Assembly: GCA_964017065.1 (NCBI GenBank) | Contig: OZ024789.1 | Location: 4,962,018-5,026,017 of the forward strand | Direction: 5' to 3' | Source: Haliclona indistincta | Taxonomy: Eukaryota; Porifera; Demospongiae; Haplosclerida; Chalinidae | DNA length: 64,000 nt | Shown: positions 25,913 to 36,922 of the stretch, in pieces | How the letters are laid out: each line of letters opens with the position of its first letter | Numbering within the stretch: the stretch's first letter is position 1 | Program-made: the position numbers and the translations under genes | The notes under the pieces: generated by a model | Databases searched by the model: none | Seen by the model: the letters and a program-made list of their open reading frames with translations, nothing else | What the model was told of the DNA's origin: nothing

Positions 25913-26758
25913 ATGAAACTCCTCTCCTTGCTGACGGTGGCTATTGTCCTAATCGGCATAACCACACAAGCCTTTGCCTGCTACTATGAGAGGATGTCTC
26001 GTAGCCCAAACTATGCAATGATTACCACGCCAAAGAAAACCCTCAGTATTCCTCAGGCTCACGGTATTTGTGTCGCTCCCAATGGCAACTTTGCTGTTGT
26101 GTTGCACAACAATGCCAAGAAGGTTCGCATATACTACAGCTGTGGAAAACTGATGAAAGAAATTGATCTTAGCAAACAAGGATTTAGACAAGGTTGTGAT
26201 TGTGCATTCACAGATCGCAGTCTCTATGTTACTGACTGTGTTGGAAGAAAAGTTTACGAACTGTCAACACTTGGGGAATTTGTTCGAATTTTTGCTGCTG
26301 GTGAACACTTTCTTCGCATGGCAGCATGTCAAGACCAGCTTTACATCACTACGAATGGTGGTGGACAAAATGTATTCGTGTACAATACCAATGGTAGACT
26401 GATACGTCGCATTAGTGTACCAGCTAATCATGCACGTGGAGTCATAGTGGGCATAGACGGTAACTTACATGTTTCAAATTTGCAGAGAAAACAAGTGTAC
26501 GTCTACACTCCTGAAGGAAGACGAGTCAGTGTAACAACCTACAATGAAATTCATCTAGCTGATGGTCTAGCAATGGACAATGCAGGTAACCTCCTTATCG
26601 CTGATCATGATCGAGGTAAAGTGGAGGTTTACAGTCCGTGTGGAGCACTGATGAAGACCATTCGAACAGGAACACGATATGCAGTTGATGTTGAAATTGG
26701 TAACGATGGAACAGTACTGGTGGCAGACCATGCTGCCTCTAAAGTCTTCATGTATTAA
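25913..26758 (+). CDS. Secreted NHL-type beta-propeller protein 1, intact
   Basis: Single exon, 281 residues. A classical signal peptide covers residues 1-22 (MKLLSLLTVAIVLIGITTQA, then FA), with cleavage before CYYERMSRSPNYA. The mature part is a run of about six blades of the NHL/SMP-30 type (HGICVAPNGNFAVV, GNLHVSNLQRKQVYVYTPEG, GNLLIADHDRGKVEVYSPCG, GNDGTVLVADH). Several cysteines at blade edges suit an extracellular disulphide-bonded propeller. No transmembrane segment or catalytic motif is evident. The specific function is unknown; secreted NHL or lectin-like roles are possible. The start is fixed by the signal peptide and by conservation of the upstream TATA block among copies. Confidence 0.85.
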   Translation: MKLLSLLTVAIVLIGITTQAFACYYERMSRSPNYAMITTPKKTLSIPQAHGICVAPNGNFAVVLHNNAKKVRIYYSCGKLMKEIDLSKQGFRQGCDCAFTDRSLYVTDCVGRKVYELSTLGEFVRIFAAGEHFLRMAACQDQLYITTNGGGQNVFVYNTNGRLIRRISVPANHARGVIVGIDGNLHVSNLQRKQVYVYTPEGRRVSVTTYNEIHLADGLAMDNAGNLLIADHDRGKVEVYSPCGALMKTIRTGTRYAVDVEIGNDGTVLVADHAASKVFMY

Positions 26759-26759
26759 C

Positions 26760-27680
26760 CAGCAACCAACAGAGACTATGAGCCATAGTTTACTAATATA
26801 GAGAATAGTGTGTGTTTGTTGTAGTATAGTGACTGTAGACATAATGTGTGTTGTAGATTTTAGTGCTCATGCTGGTTATTTATTCATTCAGTGATCTCTC
26901 AAAAGAGTAAAATAATACAGAGCCGAGTTTCGAAAAAGCAGTGCTCATGCGATCCAGTTGTTAAGTAAACTTGTGAGCAAAATGTGGGACACAGTTGAGC
27001 TTCACTTATCCCATGAAAGTGTTATGTTGAAATAACAGGATACACACTGTGCCTGCATGTGTGTGTGTTATGTGGTACATATGTGTATGTTCAACGTAAG
27101 CTAAGTACTGTCCAAGAAATTCCATCTGAGCTAGTCATCAACTACTTGAATACTTCAAAGGTACATAACATGTTTCATTAGCAGTGTAAATAATCATTTC
27201 TTGCTACAAATATACTTTCAACTACTTTCATCAGGATGATTAGTAGTATCAGAGAGAGCCTGAGGAGCATATACATTACAATATCAAGCAGTCAAACATG
27301 ACAGCAAAACTATCTGAATGAAGCACCAAGGTGCAAATGCCTAGGTGAAATTTCCAGTCAGGTACCTCAGTGCAGTTTAATGTGACAACACTAGAATTTT
27401 GTAGCTGAGTATGACAGTCTTGACCAAACATTTTGTGACACCTTCAGCCCGATAAGCATACTGACATGCTTTGACTATACAAAGCTACTGCAGCTATTAG
27501 AATTATAAGAGCTACATGTACATAATGAAATACAGCTGCAGCAAGACCACTGTACTCATTATTGCTGCTACAATTAGCTGCTTATCGTTTGCAGAATAAA
27601 GTGTATGCTTGGACAATGCAGATAAAGTGGTTGCACCTAAGCAATCAGAAGCTTAGCAATGCTGACCACATGGAATTCAC
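26760..27680. other. 3' flank of NHL unit 1, no gene seen
   Basis: The first 350 bp are a conserved 3' UTR-like block repeated after NHL2, NHL3 (first part) and NHL4 (gagactatgagccatag ... ggttatttattcattcag). At about 27316 there is a short partial copy of the element end GCACCAAGGTGC seen at 7223 and 39683. The rest shows no coding signal. Confidence 0.6.
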
Positions 27681-27682
27681 TG

Positions 27683-27893
27683 ATGGTGGTAATCGGCATG
27701 ACCACACAAGATTTTGCCTCTACAGTGTGGGTGGTACCACACTTCATCATGGCTGAGAGTCGCTCAGAGAAGGAGGCAGCAAGTTGGTCTAGTCCAACTT
27801 TATGAACACAGCTGACAGTGTAATAGATTCCTCCACCACTAGCATGTATGTCCATATAGCTAGCACCAGCAAGCTGTGCATGAAGAAAGGAGG
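27683..27893 (-). pseudogene. AMDHD1 exon fragment fused to an NHL signal-peptide fragment
   Basis: 27893 down to about 27712 is a copy of the AMDHD1 exon at 25084-24787 (AQLAGASYMDIHASGGGIYY, then LDQLAASFSERLSAMMKCGT) with a small in-frame insertion (TTHTVEAK). It stops abruptly at tttgcct, and the adjoining 27683-27715 matches, on the plus strand, the NHL signal-peptide region (aatcggcatgaccacacaag). The two genes share tttgcct at the join, suggesting a microhomology junction made during array duplication. Confidence 0.75.
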
Positions 27894-28472
27894 CTATAAA
27901 ATGTGAGCCTATTGATACGTGCCGATGCACAATTTACTATAAACGAAAAGTAGGAAGTTATGACGTTATGACAATATACCATAATGATACTTGTCCACAT
28001 TTTACTGTAGGAAGTTATGACAACATTACGTTTTTTAGAAAATGATAACATGTCTATGATTACCATTATGAGCACTTTAGATACCATTCTTGTGATCTGT
28101 AAACCAAACCCGGAAGAGAGTAACCTGATACACATACTTTTCTAGAAATGATAACATTCTTGCTGTACATCAACAACCATCAGGTCTCACGAAATAAAAA
28201 CATCCGAAATGAAATATTACTTGCTGACAAGGATGTTTCTTCAACTTACAGTACATCATTCAATGGTGCAAATCGAATGATTTAGACAGTATTATTGAAC
28301 AGGTGCTGCAAGATTTGATAATACAGACAAAAGCACGCTTACTCTATTGTTCTCATGCAGTTTGGTGGAACTGAATTAACTTGTCTACTGCACACATGAT
28401 CCATTGCATGTAGTGGACACCATTTGGACCCAAAATTGTAGAGTTTGGTTATCACACATTACACATTGATTG

Positions 28473-29355
28473 TAAAGGCCACCATACACGGAGCAACTTT
28501 TGTCGCGCGACAAAAGTTGCGCGTCGCAAGTTTTGCTACGCGCAAAACGCACCACCATACACGGAATTAGCACCATACACGGACACTGACTTAGCACCAT
28601 ACAGTGTCCGTGTATGGACTTAGCACCATACAAGGCCACCATACACCGACTTAGCACCATACACGGCCACTTAGCACCATACACCGACTTAGCACCATAC
28701 ACGGACTTAGCACCATACACGGCCACCATACACCGACTTAGCACCATACAAGGCCACCATACACGGACTTAGCACCATACAAGGCCACCATACACGGACT
28801 TAGCACCATACACGGCCACCATACACCGACTTAGCACCATACACCGACTTAGCACCATACACGGCCACCATACACCGACTTAGCACCATACACCGACTTA
28901 GCACCATACACCGACTTAGCACCATACACCGACTTAGCACCATACACGGCCACCATACACCGACTTAGCACCATACACGGCCACCATACACCGACTTAGC
29001 ACCATACACCGACTTAGCACCATACACCGACTTAGCACCATACACGGCCACCATACCCCGACTTAGCACCATACACGGAGCAACTTTTGCGCGTCACGCA
29101 AAAGTTGCTCAGTGTATGGTGCTAAGTCGCGCAGTCGCTAGTCACCTGAAACATATATGCGACATGTTGCGCGAAATAGAAACGATCCTATTTTCAGGCG
29201 ACTTGTCGTACGAAACTTTCCTGTTTCCTTGGATACGGTGTTAAAATACGAGTTGCGTTATAAAAGTTTTTCGCATCATACACGAGGCAACTCGCAACTT
29301 TTGTTGGGTGGTTTTAGTCGCGCAAAAAAGTCACCCCGTGTATATGGTGGCCTTA
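28473..29355. mobile_element. Inverted-end element carrying a composite minisatellite
   Basis: The left end TAAAGGCCACCATACACGG and right end CCGTGTATATGGTGGCCTTA are imperfect inverted repeats. Next to both ends are GCAACTTTTG/CAAAAGTTGC hairpins. The related site in the next NHL unit (about 32038) lacks it, though that site carries a different insert. No ORF with a domain. Class not assigned. Confidence 0.6.
28550..29090. repeat. Composite minisatellite of 18-bp and 13-bp units
   Basis: Two unit types alternate irregularly: an 18-mer (accatacaccgacttagc) and a 13-mer (accatacacggcc), sharing the core accatacac. Some units have cggac or aaggcc variants. About 30 units in all. Not CRISPR: there are no unique spacers. 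Confidence 0.9.
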
Positions 29356-29939
29356 AGAATTCATTGCATTGAGGTGTCCCTTAAGAGGGTTCTACTATAG
29401 AAATATTCATAATCTTTATCAACATCGAGTATAGTACTAGCAAGAAAATAGTCAATAATTATAAGAAAACTTGACAGGTACAATCTGGAAAAAAGACTTA
29501 GAAGTCGGATAGAGAAATAGAGGGTTACCAGAGACTGGCTTACAAGACTGTTCTACATAATGGTCACCAATATGTATCAACTTGTGTCAAGTGCATGTGT
29601 TTGCTGATGTACCCAATATGAAAGCATCATCTGCAGTCTCAAATCTATCTAGTTTAAGTTAAAATCCGAAGTATCTGTTTACACACGAACATGACATGTT
29701 TAATAACAAATAAGATAATCATTCCTAAACACAAATTCCACTCTAGTGTAACATGCAACATGAACTAAAGTAAGTCAATATTAACATTGCAGTCTTGTTA
29801 ATGTATACATTATACACACACACAATAGTCACATACACACAACCCTTTGATGCTGTACTGAAATTCATAAAGTTTATAAAAGTAATTTTAGGATAGCTCA
29901 TAATACAGGTGAACGTGACCAAAGCATCACTAAGCTCAC

Positions 29940-29947
29940 TATATAAG
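29940..29947 (+). promoter_or_regulatory. TATA box of NHL gene 2
   Basis: TATATAAG 88 bp upstream of the NHL2 ATG, within the block conserved in all array members. Confidence 0.7.
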
Positions 29948-30027
29948 AGAGGACACATTCTGTGTCTCACCAGTTCTCAGTCGCTGTCACCTTGAGTATA
30001 TCTCACTGGACAAGACATCAAAACACT

Positions 30028-30873
30028 ATGAAACTCCTCTCCTTGCTGACAGTGGCTATTGTCCTAATCGGCATAACCACACAAGCCTTTGCCTGCTACT
30101 ATGAGAGGATGTCTCGTAGCCCAAACTACGCAAAGATAACTACTCCAAAGAAAACCCTAAATGTTCCCAATGCTCACGGTATTTGTGTCGCTCCCAATGG
30201 CAACTTTGCTGTTGTGTTGCACAACCATGCCAAGAAGGTTCGCATATTCTACAGCTGTGGAAAACTGATGAAAGAAGTTGATCTTAGCAAACAAGGATTT
30301 AGAGTAGGTTGTGATTGTGCATTCACAGATCGCAGTCTCTATGTTACTGACTGTCATGGGAGAAAAGTTTACGAACTGTCAACACTTGGGGAATTTGTTC
30401 GAATTTTTGCTACTGGTCAAAACTTTCTTCGCATGGCAGCATGTCAAGATCGGCTTTACCTCACTACGAATGGTGGTGGACAAAATGTATTTGTGTACGA
30501 TACCAATGGTAGACTGATACGTCGCATTAGTGTACCAGCTAATCATGCACGTGGAGTCGTAGTGGGCATAGACGGTAACTTGCATGTTTCCAATTGGCAG
30601 AGAAAACAAGTGTATGTCTACACTCCTGAAGGAAGACGAGTCAGTGTAACAACCTACAATGAAGTCCAGCTTGCTGATGGTATAGCAATGGACACTGCAG
30701 GCAACCTCCTTATTGCTGATCACAACAGGGCTAAAGTGGAGGTTTACAGTCCGTGTGGAGCACTGATCAAGACCATTCGAACAGGAACACGACATGCAGT
30801 CGATGTTGAAATAGGTAACGATGGAACAGTACTGGTGGCAGATCATGGTACCTCCAAAGTCTTGATGTTCTAA
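30028..30873 (+). CDS. Secreted NHL-type beta-propeller protein 2, intact
   Basis: 281 residues, same length as copy 1. The ATG at 30028 starts the conserved signal peptide (MKLLSLLTVAIVLIG); an in-frame ATG 66 bp upstream would put 22 residues before it and destroy the signal-peptide layout, so it is rejected. Blades are as in copy 1, with changes scattered on surfaces (for example SIPQ to NVPN, VGRKV to HGRKV). Predicted secreted. Paralogue by tandem duplication with its own TATA box and 3' block; function unknown. Confidence 0.85.
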   Translation: MKLLSLLTVAIVLIGITTQAFACYYERMSRSPNYAKITTPKKTLNVPNAHGICVAPNGNFAVVLHNHAKKVRIFYSCGKLMKEVDLSKQGFRVGCDCAFTDRSLYVTDCHGRKVYELSTLGEFVRIFATGQNFLRMAACQDRLYLTTNGGGQNVFVYDTNGRLIRRISVPANHARGVVVGIDGNLHVSNWQRKQVYVYTPEGRRVSVTTYNEVQLADGIAMDTAGNLLIADHNRAKVEVYSPCGALIKTIRTGTRHAVDVEIGNDGTVLVADHGTSKVLMF

Positions 30874-31435
30874 CCAGCAAACAACAGAGACTATGAGCCA
30901 TAGTTTACTAGTATAGAGACTAGCGTGTGTTTGTTGTAGTATAGTGACTGTAGACATAATGTGTGTTGTAGATTTTAGTGCTCATGCTGGTTATTTATTT
31001 ATTCATTCAGTGATCTCTCAAAAGAGTCAAAATGATACAGAGCCGAGTTTCGAAAAAGCAGTGCTCATGCGATCCAGTAGTTAAGTAAACTTGTGAGCAA
31101 AATGTGGGACACAGTTGGGCTTCACATGTCCTGACTACAGGAAACATATTCTGTGCCAGCATGTGTGTGAGTTATGTGGTACATATGTATGGGTACATCA
31201 TAAGCAAAGTACTGTCAAAGAAGTTCCATCTAAGTCATCAACTATTTGAAGTACTTTAATACAAAGGTACATAACATGTTTTAATAGCAGTGTATGTGCA
31301 TGTGCACGCCAGCAGTAGAGAATGATCAATCCATGCACATTTTACTATAAACCAAAGTAAGAAGTTATAACAACATTATGTTATTTTAAGAAAATGATAA
31401 CATGTCTATGATCACCATTATGAGCACTTTAGATA

Positions 31436-31587
31436 CAGCGGTTTTATTACTCCTTGCAACAGCCACAAAAGCGGAAAGCGTGATCCGTGCCTTATTTGGA
31501 AGGTTTATTACATTCGTGATTCAGATTGACCACGGTTTACGCTCTACGGTTGACGCTTTTAGATTGCAAGAAGTAGGGAAACCGCTG
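31436..31587. mobile_element. 152-bp MITE with TA target duplication
   Basis: Ends CAGCGGTTTTATTACTCC and its imperfect inverse (agtagggAAACCGCTG), flanked by TA (31434-31435, 31588-31589). The paralogous site in unit 1 (about 25292) reads through without it. TA duplication and size suggest a Tc1/mariner-type MITE. Degenerate relatives lie in NLR4 intron 2. Confidence 0.7.
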
Positions 31588-32038
31588 TACCATTCTTGTG
31601 ATCTGTAAACCAAACCCGGAAGATAGCAACCTGATACACATACTTTACTAGATATGATAACATTCTTGCTGTACATCAACAACCATTAATTTTGCTATGG
31701 TCATCTTTAGATACATCTAGATGTTAAAAGTGCCATACCATGACAAAACAAAAACATCCGAAATGAAATATTACTTGCTGACAAGGATGTTTCTCTTTCT
31801 TCAACTTACAGTACACCATTCAATGGTATGATTGTATTTAGACAGTATTATTGAAAATGTGCTGCAAGATTTGATACAGACAAAAGAACAGTTGCTCCAG
31901 ATTTGCTCTATTGTTCTCATGCAGTTTGGTGGAACTGAATTAACTTGTCTACTGCACACATGATCCATTGCATATTATAGTGGACACCATTTGGACCCAA
32001 AATTGCAGAGTTTGATATATCACACATTACACATTGAT

Positions 32039-32305
32039 TTTTTTTTTTTTTTTTTTTTTGTTGATAATTATAACGGAAAAGTACAATAAAAATAAAACAC
32101 ATAAAAGGCAGCGCCAGAGGGCCGCGACAAACAAAAGTTCTAAGTTAATAAATGGTTAGTGTAGACAGAATCAAAAAAGGAAGAAGCAAAATTCAAAGTG
32201 GGAGACAAGGAGTGCAGTCTGAATAATATCATTTTGGCATTGAAAGACCATAACTTGATGGAGAGCTGCTGGATGAGATTGGAGTATGCCAGACTTTTCG
32301 AGATG
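32039..32305 (-). mobile_element. Poly(A)-tailed retrosequence remnant (reverse orientation)
   Basis: A run of about 22 T followed by some 245 bp not found in the sister NHL units; it lies at the place where unit 2 has the 28473-29355 element. A tract of T at one end suggests a 5'-truncated retrotransposed sequence on the minus strand. No coding motif recognised. Confidence 0.45.
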
Positions 32306-32894
32306 TCATTGCATTGAGGTGTCCCCTAAGAGGGTTCTACTATAGAAATATTTATAACCTTTATCAACATCGAGTATAGTACTAACAAGAAAATATTCAA
32401 TAATTATAGGAAAACTTGACAGGTACAATCTGGAAAAAGACTTAGAGGCAGGATAGAGAACTAGAGGGTTACCAGAGACTGGCTTACAAGACTGTTCTAC
32501 ATAATGGTCACCAATATGTATCAACTTGTGTCAAGTGCATGTGTTTGCTGATGTATCCAATATGAAAGCATCATCTGAAGTAAAGATAGACCTCAAATCT
32601 ATCTAGTTTAAGATAAAATCCGAAGTATCTGTTTACACACGAACATGACATGTTTTAATGACATGTAAGATAATCATTTCTAAACACAAATGCCACTCTA
32701 GTGTAACATGTAACATGAACTAAAGTAAGTCATAATTAACATTACAGTCTTGTTAATGAATAAATTATACATACTCATAGTCACATACATGCAACCCTTT
32801 GATGCTGTAAACACATCAACTGAAATTTAAAAAGTGTACTTTTTAGGATAGCTCATAATACAGGTGAACGTGACCAAAGCATCACTAAGCTCAC

Positions 32895-32902
32895 TATATA
32901 AG
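32895..32902 (+). promoter_or_regulatory. TATA box of NHL gene 3
   Basis: TATATAAG 88 bp upstream of the NHL3 ATG in the conserved promoter block. Confidence 0.65.
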
Positions 32903-32982
32903 AGAGGACACATTCTGTGTCTCACCACTTCTCAGTCGCTGTCACCTTGAGTATATCTCACTGTACAAGACATCAAGACACT

Positions 32983-33830
32983 ATGAAACTCCTCTCCTTG
33001 CTGACGGTGGCTATTGTCCTAATCGGCATAACCACACAAGCCTTTGCCTGCTACTATGAGAGGATGTCTCGTAGCCCAAACTATGCAAAGATTACCACAC
33101 CTAAGAAAGTTCTCAATATTGCCAATGCCAACGATATTTGTGTCGCTCCCAATGGCAACTTTGCAGTTACGTCATGGAACAATCTCAAAAAGATTCGCAT
33201 ATACTACAGCTGTGGAAAACTGATGAAAGAAGTTGATCTTAGAAAACATGGCTTCCAACTTGGTGGTGGCTGTGCATTTACAGAAAGCAGTCTCTATATT
33301 GCTGATTATAATGGAAGGAAAGTTTACAAACTGTCAGCAATTGGTGAATTCGTTCGAATATTTGCCAATACTGGGACGCACTCTTTCAAACTTACAGCAT
33401 GTCGAGACCGTCTCTATGTCACTACAAATACTGGTGGGCAAAACGTTCTTGTATACGATACCAATAATGGTAGACTGATACGTCGCATTAGTGTACCAGC
33501 TAATCATGCACGTGGAGTCATAGTGGGCATAGACGGTAACTTGCATGTATCAAATTTTCAGAGAAAACAAGTGTATGTCTACACTCCTGAAGGAAGACGA
33601 GTCAGTGTAACAACCTACAAGAAGTCCAGCATGCTGATGGTCTAGCAATGGACACTGCAGGCAACCTCCTTATTGCTGATCATTCAAAAGGTAAAGTGGA
33701 GGTTTACAGTCCGTGTGGAGCACTGATTAAGACCATTCGAACAACTCGATATGCAGTCGACGTGGAGATTGGTAACGATGGAACAGTAATGGTGGTAGAC
33801 TACGCTACCTCCAAGGTCTTCATGTATTAA
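32983..33830 (+). pseudogene. Secreted NHL-type protein 3, 1-bp deletion
   Basis: The signal peptide and first four or so blades are open from 32983. Compared with copies 1 and 2 one base is missing after 33620 (tacaagaag versus tacaatgaag). The frame then ends at 33645, while the last two blades continue in another frame (33648-33830) to the usual stop. The product would be 220 residues ending in KKSSMLMV. It has more amino-acid changes than copies 1 and 2 differ by between themselves, so it is an older or faster copy. A truncated propeller is unlikely to fold. Confidence 0.75.
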
Positions 33831-33839
33831 CCAGCAACC

Positions 33840-34117
33840 AACAGAGACTATGAGCCATAGTTTACTAGTATAGAGACTAGTGTGTGTTTGTTGTAGATTA
33901 TTCATTAGATTATGTAGATTGCTCATTGCTGGTTATGAATTTTGAATATTGCAAAAGAAAAATATGTGATTATGCTGATAATAATGCAATGAAATACAAT
34001 GCATCATGACGCTAGTATGGTAGGGAAATGAACACATTCATGTGAATTCGTCTTCCTACATCAATGTATTTCCTCATAATAGGCACGCACCGATGACACA
34101 ACACGAATTTCTCATTC
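33840..34117. other. 3' flank of NHL3, no gene seen
   Basis: A short stretch of the array's conserved 3' block, then AT-rich unique DNA. No coding signal. Confidence 0.5.
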
Positions 34118-34805
34118 AATAGGCCTTTCCACCATAAGGGAAAATATGCAAGGAATGTAGTGCAACGTAATTCTTCGTGTTATGACGTCATTTGCTGGAG
34201 TACCTTGGCGATCACTACGACAGCGTAGTTTTTCTCGTTAGAAGCGCATTTGAGTTCCCTTTCATTGTTTTCCTAGACTTTCACCAAAGGCGAAGCTAGG
34301 ACGATGATTTGCTGCTGAAACCGCCAGGTAATAATGCCATACAGTCGAGTTTGCTTGCCGCCATTTGTCCAAAAGCCACCAAAAACGACTCTCACGAGAC
34401 TCCTGTGGAGTCCAGAACTGTAGTTCTAGCACAAAAACTTTGTTTTCGACTGTTTTACCTTGGCATAACAACTATCGCTTTAACAATGCACTGCATGGCT
34501 CTCTACAGGACTTTCAAGACCGCTCCTGGGAGTCTTCTATGACCAAACTCAACACTCGTCGCTACTACCAACTCACAATATTACCATGTGGTTCTTCATA
34601 AATAGATATGGCTATTTTTATACTAGTGGGTGATGTATACAGTCTTAGCGCAGTGCAGTACTTGTTTGTTTCTGGCGCTCATGGCTCTGAGCGTACTGAT
34701 GTACTCCAGCAAATGACGTCGCTCACCGTCACTGGTCATCATTTCTCGATGAATTTCATTAGTTTTTAATCAACATTCCTTATGCCTTATAATGGAAGGC
34801 CTATT
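34118..34805. mobile_element. Non-autonomous inverted-repeat element
   Basis: Ends AATAGGCCTTTCCACCATAAGG and, inverted, AATAGGCCTTCCATTATAAGG. Inside them a second inverted pair occurs (tgacgtcatttgctggagtac and gtactccagcaaatgacgtc). The three short open frames inside overlap and have no recognisable domain. No clear target duplication. Confidence 0.6.
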
Positions 34806-35536
34806 CAGTGCAAGCATTCATACCTCTGGGAAGAATCAATGTATAGAACACCATGCGTTCACATGTACGATTGCACTGAAATAAGACTAGACTCTCTCAT
34901 GAGTCTGTCATTGAGTCTAGACCAACTTGTTCACGTAAAAGAAACTACAAGTATCATAGCATAACTAGCTGATGTACAAAACAGCATGGCTGGTATAATT
35001 TGTGAGGTTAAATTTCGTTAGAGCGAACAGCATCGAGTATGTTCATTGCGCATGATATACAATGAGAACACTGCTTCAAATCTGTGGTAAGTGATCAGAC
35101 TCTCACTCAGAGACTACCAAATCCTTATCTCCGGATTCGGAGAATTCTTATCCAGAGAAATTCTTATCTATCCACGTGTGGTTTGCAAGAAGAACAAAAG
35201 TTTAACCGAAATTCTGCCTCTCATATTCAAAACAAAATTTAACTTACGAAATATACCAGCTATGAGGTAATGAGTTATTCTGATGGTACCTGGTCCCGCA
35301 TAGCTGGTATAGCTGGTCAGTGAACATGGGATCAGTCACATAACCACATGTAACAGGTATGCTAGCCTGAGCAACAGGTGCATATGGCAATTTGGAAACC
35401 TCATTACATCAAAGGAAATTATTCATGACATAGTTTTTAAATGTGTTACTAAATGCACTCACCCAAATACCAAAAGCTGCACTGTAGAGAGTATTTCAGT
35501 AATGCTGTTTTTACGACTAGAGTATACTGAGCTCAC
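34806..35536. other. Intergenic DNA before NHL4, no gene seen
   Basis: AT-rich sequence without coding potential. A short open frame at 34782-34964 overlaps the element end and is not supported. Confidence 0.4.
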
Positions 35537-35544
35537 TATACAAG
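35537..35544 (+). promoter_or_regulatory. Mutated TATA box of NHL gene 4 (TATACAAG)
   Basis: At the position of TATATAAG in the three other copies this copy has TATACAAG, a T to C change inside the box, while flanking bases are conserved. It fits decay of this already disrupted copy. Confidence 0.55.
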
Positions 35545-36207
35545 AGAGGACACATTCTGTGTCTCACCAGTTCTCAGTCGCTGTAACCTTGAGTATATCT
35601 CACTGGACAAGACGACAAGTATGAAACTCCTCTCCTTGCTGACGGTGGCTATTGTCCTAATCGGCATAACCACACAAGCCTTTGCCTGCTACTATGAGAG
35701 TATGTCTCGTAGCCCAAACTACTCAAAAATTACCACGCCTAAGAAAGTTCTCAATATTCCCGTTGCTCATGGTATTTGTGTCGCTCCCAATGGCAACTTT
35801 GCTGTCATGTCACATAACAATGCTAAGAAGATCCGCATATACTACAGCTGTGGAAAACTGATGAAAACTGTTAATCTTCAACACGGGTTTAATGCTGCTC
35901 ATGACTGTGCATTCACAGATCGTTATCTCTATGTTGCTGACAACAATGGAAGAAAAGTGCATGTACTCTCACCACTTGGCAAATTCGTTCGAGTCTTAGC
36001 TACTGGTGTAAAGTTATTTCGAATAGAAGCATGTCGAAACCGACTTTATGTCACCACAGCTCATGGAGGACAAAATGTCCATGTATACGATACCAATAAT
36101 GGTAGACTGATACGTCGCATTAGTGTACCAGGTGGTTCACGTGGAGTCATAATGGGCATAGACGGTAGCCTGCGTATTTCTAATTTGGGAAAACAAGTGT
36201 ATACTTA

Positions 36208-36922
36208 AAGTAAAGTAAAAAAGTTTTAATTAAAAAAACTAAAAAGTGTAGGGATGACGCTTGCAAAAGTAAAGGAACAAGATGGGATGATGCTTGCAAA
36301 AGTAAAGGAACAAGATTGAAAAAAGTAAAGGAACAAGAGGGATGATGCTTGCAAAAGTAAAGGAACAAGATGGGATGATGCTTGCAAAAGTGAAGTATGA
36401 AAAGTCCCAAGTATCCCTACATCAGCGGCTTGCTGCGATGGCGTGCAACTGACAAATGCGGAATCCTCTTCCTATACCTTTTACAACCGTCAAGTACTTA
36501 ATCGGACTGCGTCCTCCAAACCACAGATACCTCTAGTTGTTTACAACCGTCAGTTATTTCATCGGACTGCGTCCTCCAAACACAGATACCTCTAGTTGTT
36601 TACAACCATCAGTTACTTCATCGGACTGCGTCCTCCTAACACAGATACCTCTAGTTGTTTACAACCGTCAGTTACTTCATCGGACTGCGTCCTCCTTCAA
36701 GCCGCTGATGTAGGGATACTTGGGACTTTTCATACTTCACTTTTGCAAGCATCATCCCATCTTGTTCCTTTACTTTTGCAAGCATCATCCCTCTTGTTCC
36801 TTTACTTTTTTCCATCTTGTTCCTTTACTTTTGCAAGCATCATCCCATCTTGTTCCTTTACTTTTGCAAGCGTCATCCCTACACTTTTTAGTTTTTTTAA
36901 TTAAAACTTTTTTACTTTACTT
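36208..36922. mobile_element. Foldback-type element with repeat-built inverted arms
   Basis: Arms 36208-36432 and 36698-36922 are near-perfect inverted copies about 225 bp long. Each arm is itself made of tandem units of about 35 bp (gcaaaagtaaaggaacaaga...). The middle has four tandem copies of a 60-bp unit (tttacaaccgtcagttactt ...), the last one shortened. Subrepeat arms are the hallmark of Foldback elements. No ORF of its own. Confidence 0.75.

Noticed and set aside
28385..28747. Repetitive 120-residue frame over the minisatellite
   Set aside because: Produced by the tandem 18/13-bp units; no start context, and it overlaps an unrelated spacer.
28550..29090. CRISPR-like array
   Set aside because: The units are contiguous without unique spacers, and the genome is eukaryotic.
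29962..30027. Upstream in-frame ATG of NHL2 (also 32917 for NHL3)
   Set aside because: It would bury the signal peptide; copies 1 and 4 begin at the MKLLSLL methionine, and the upstream stretch matches their 5' UTR.
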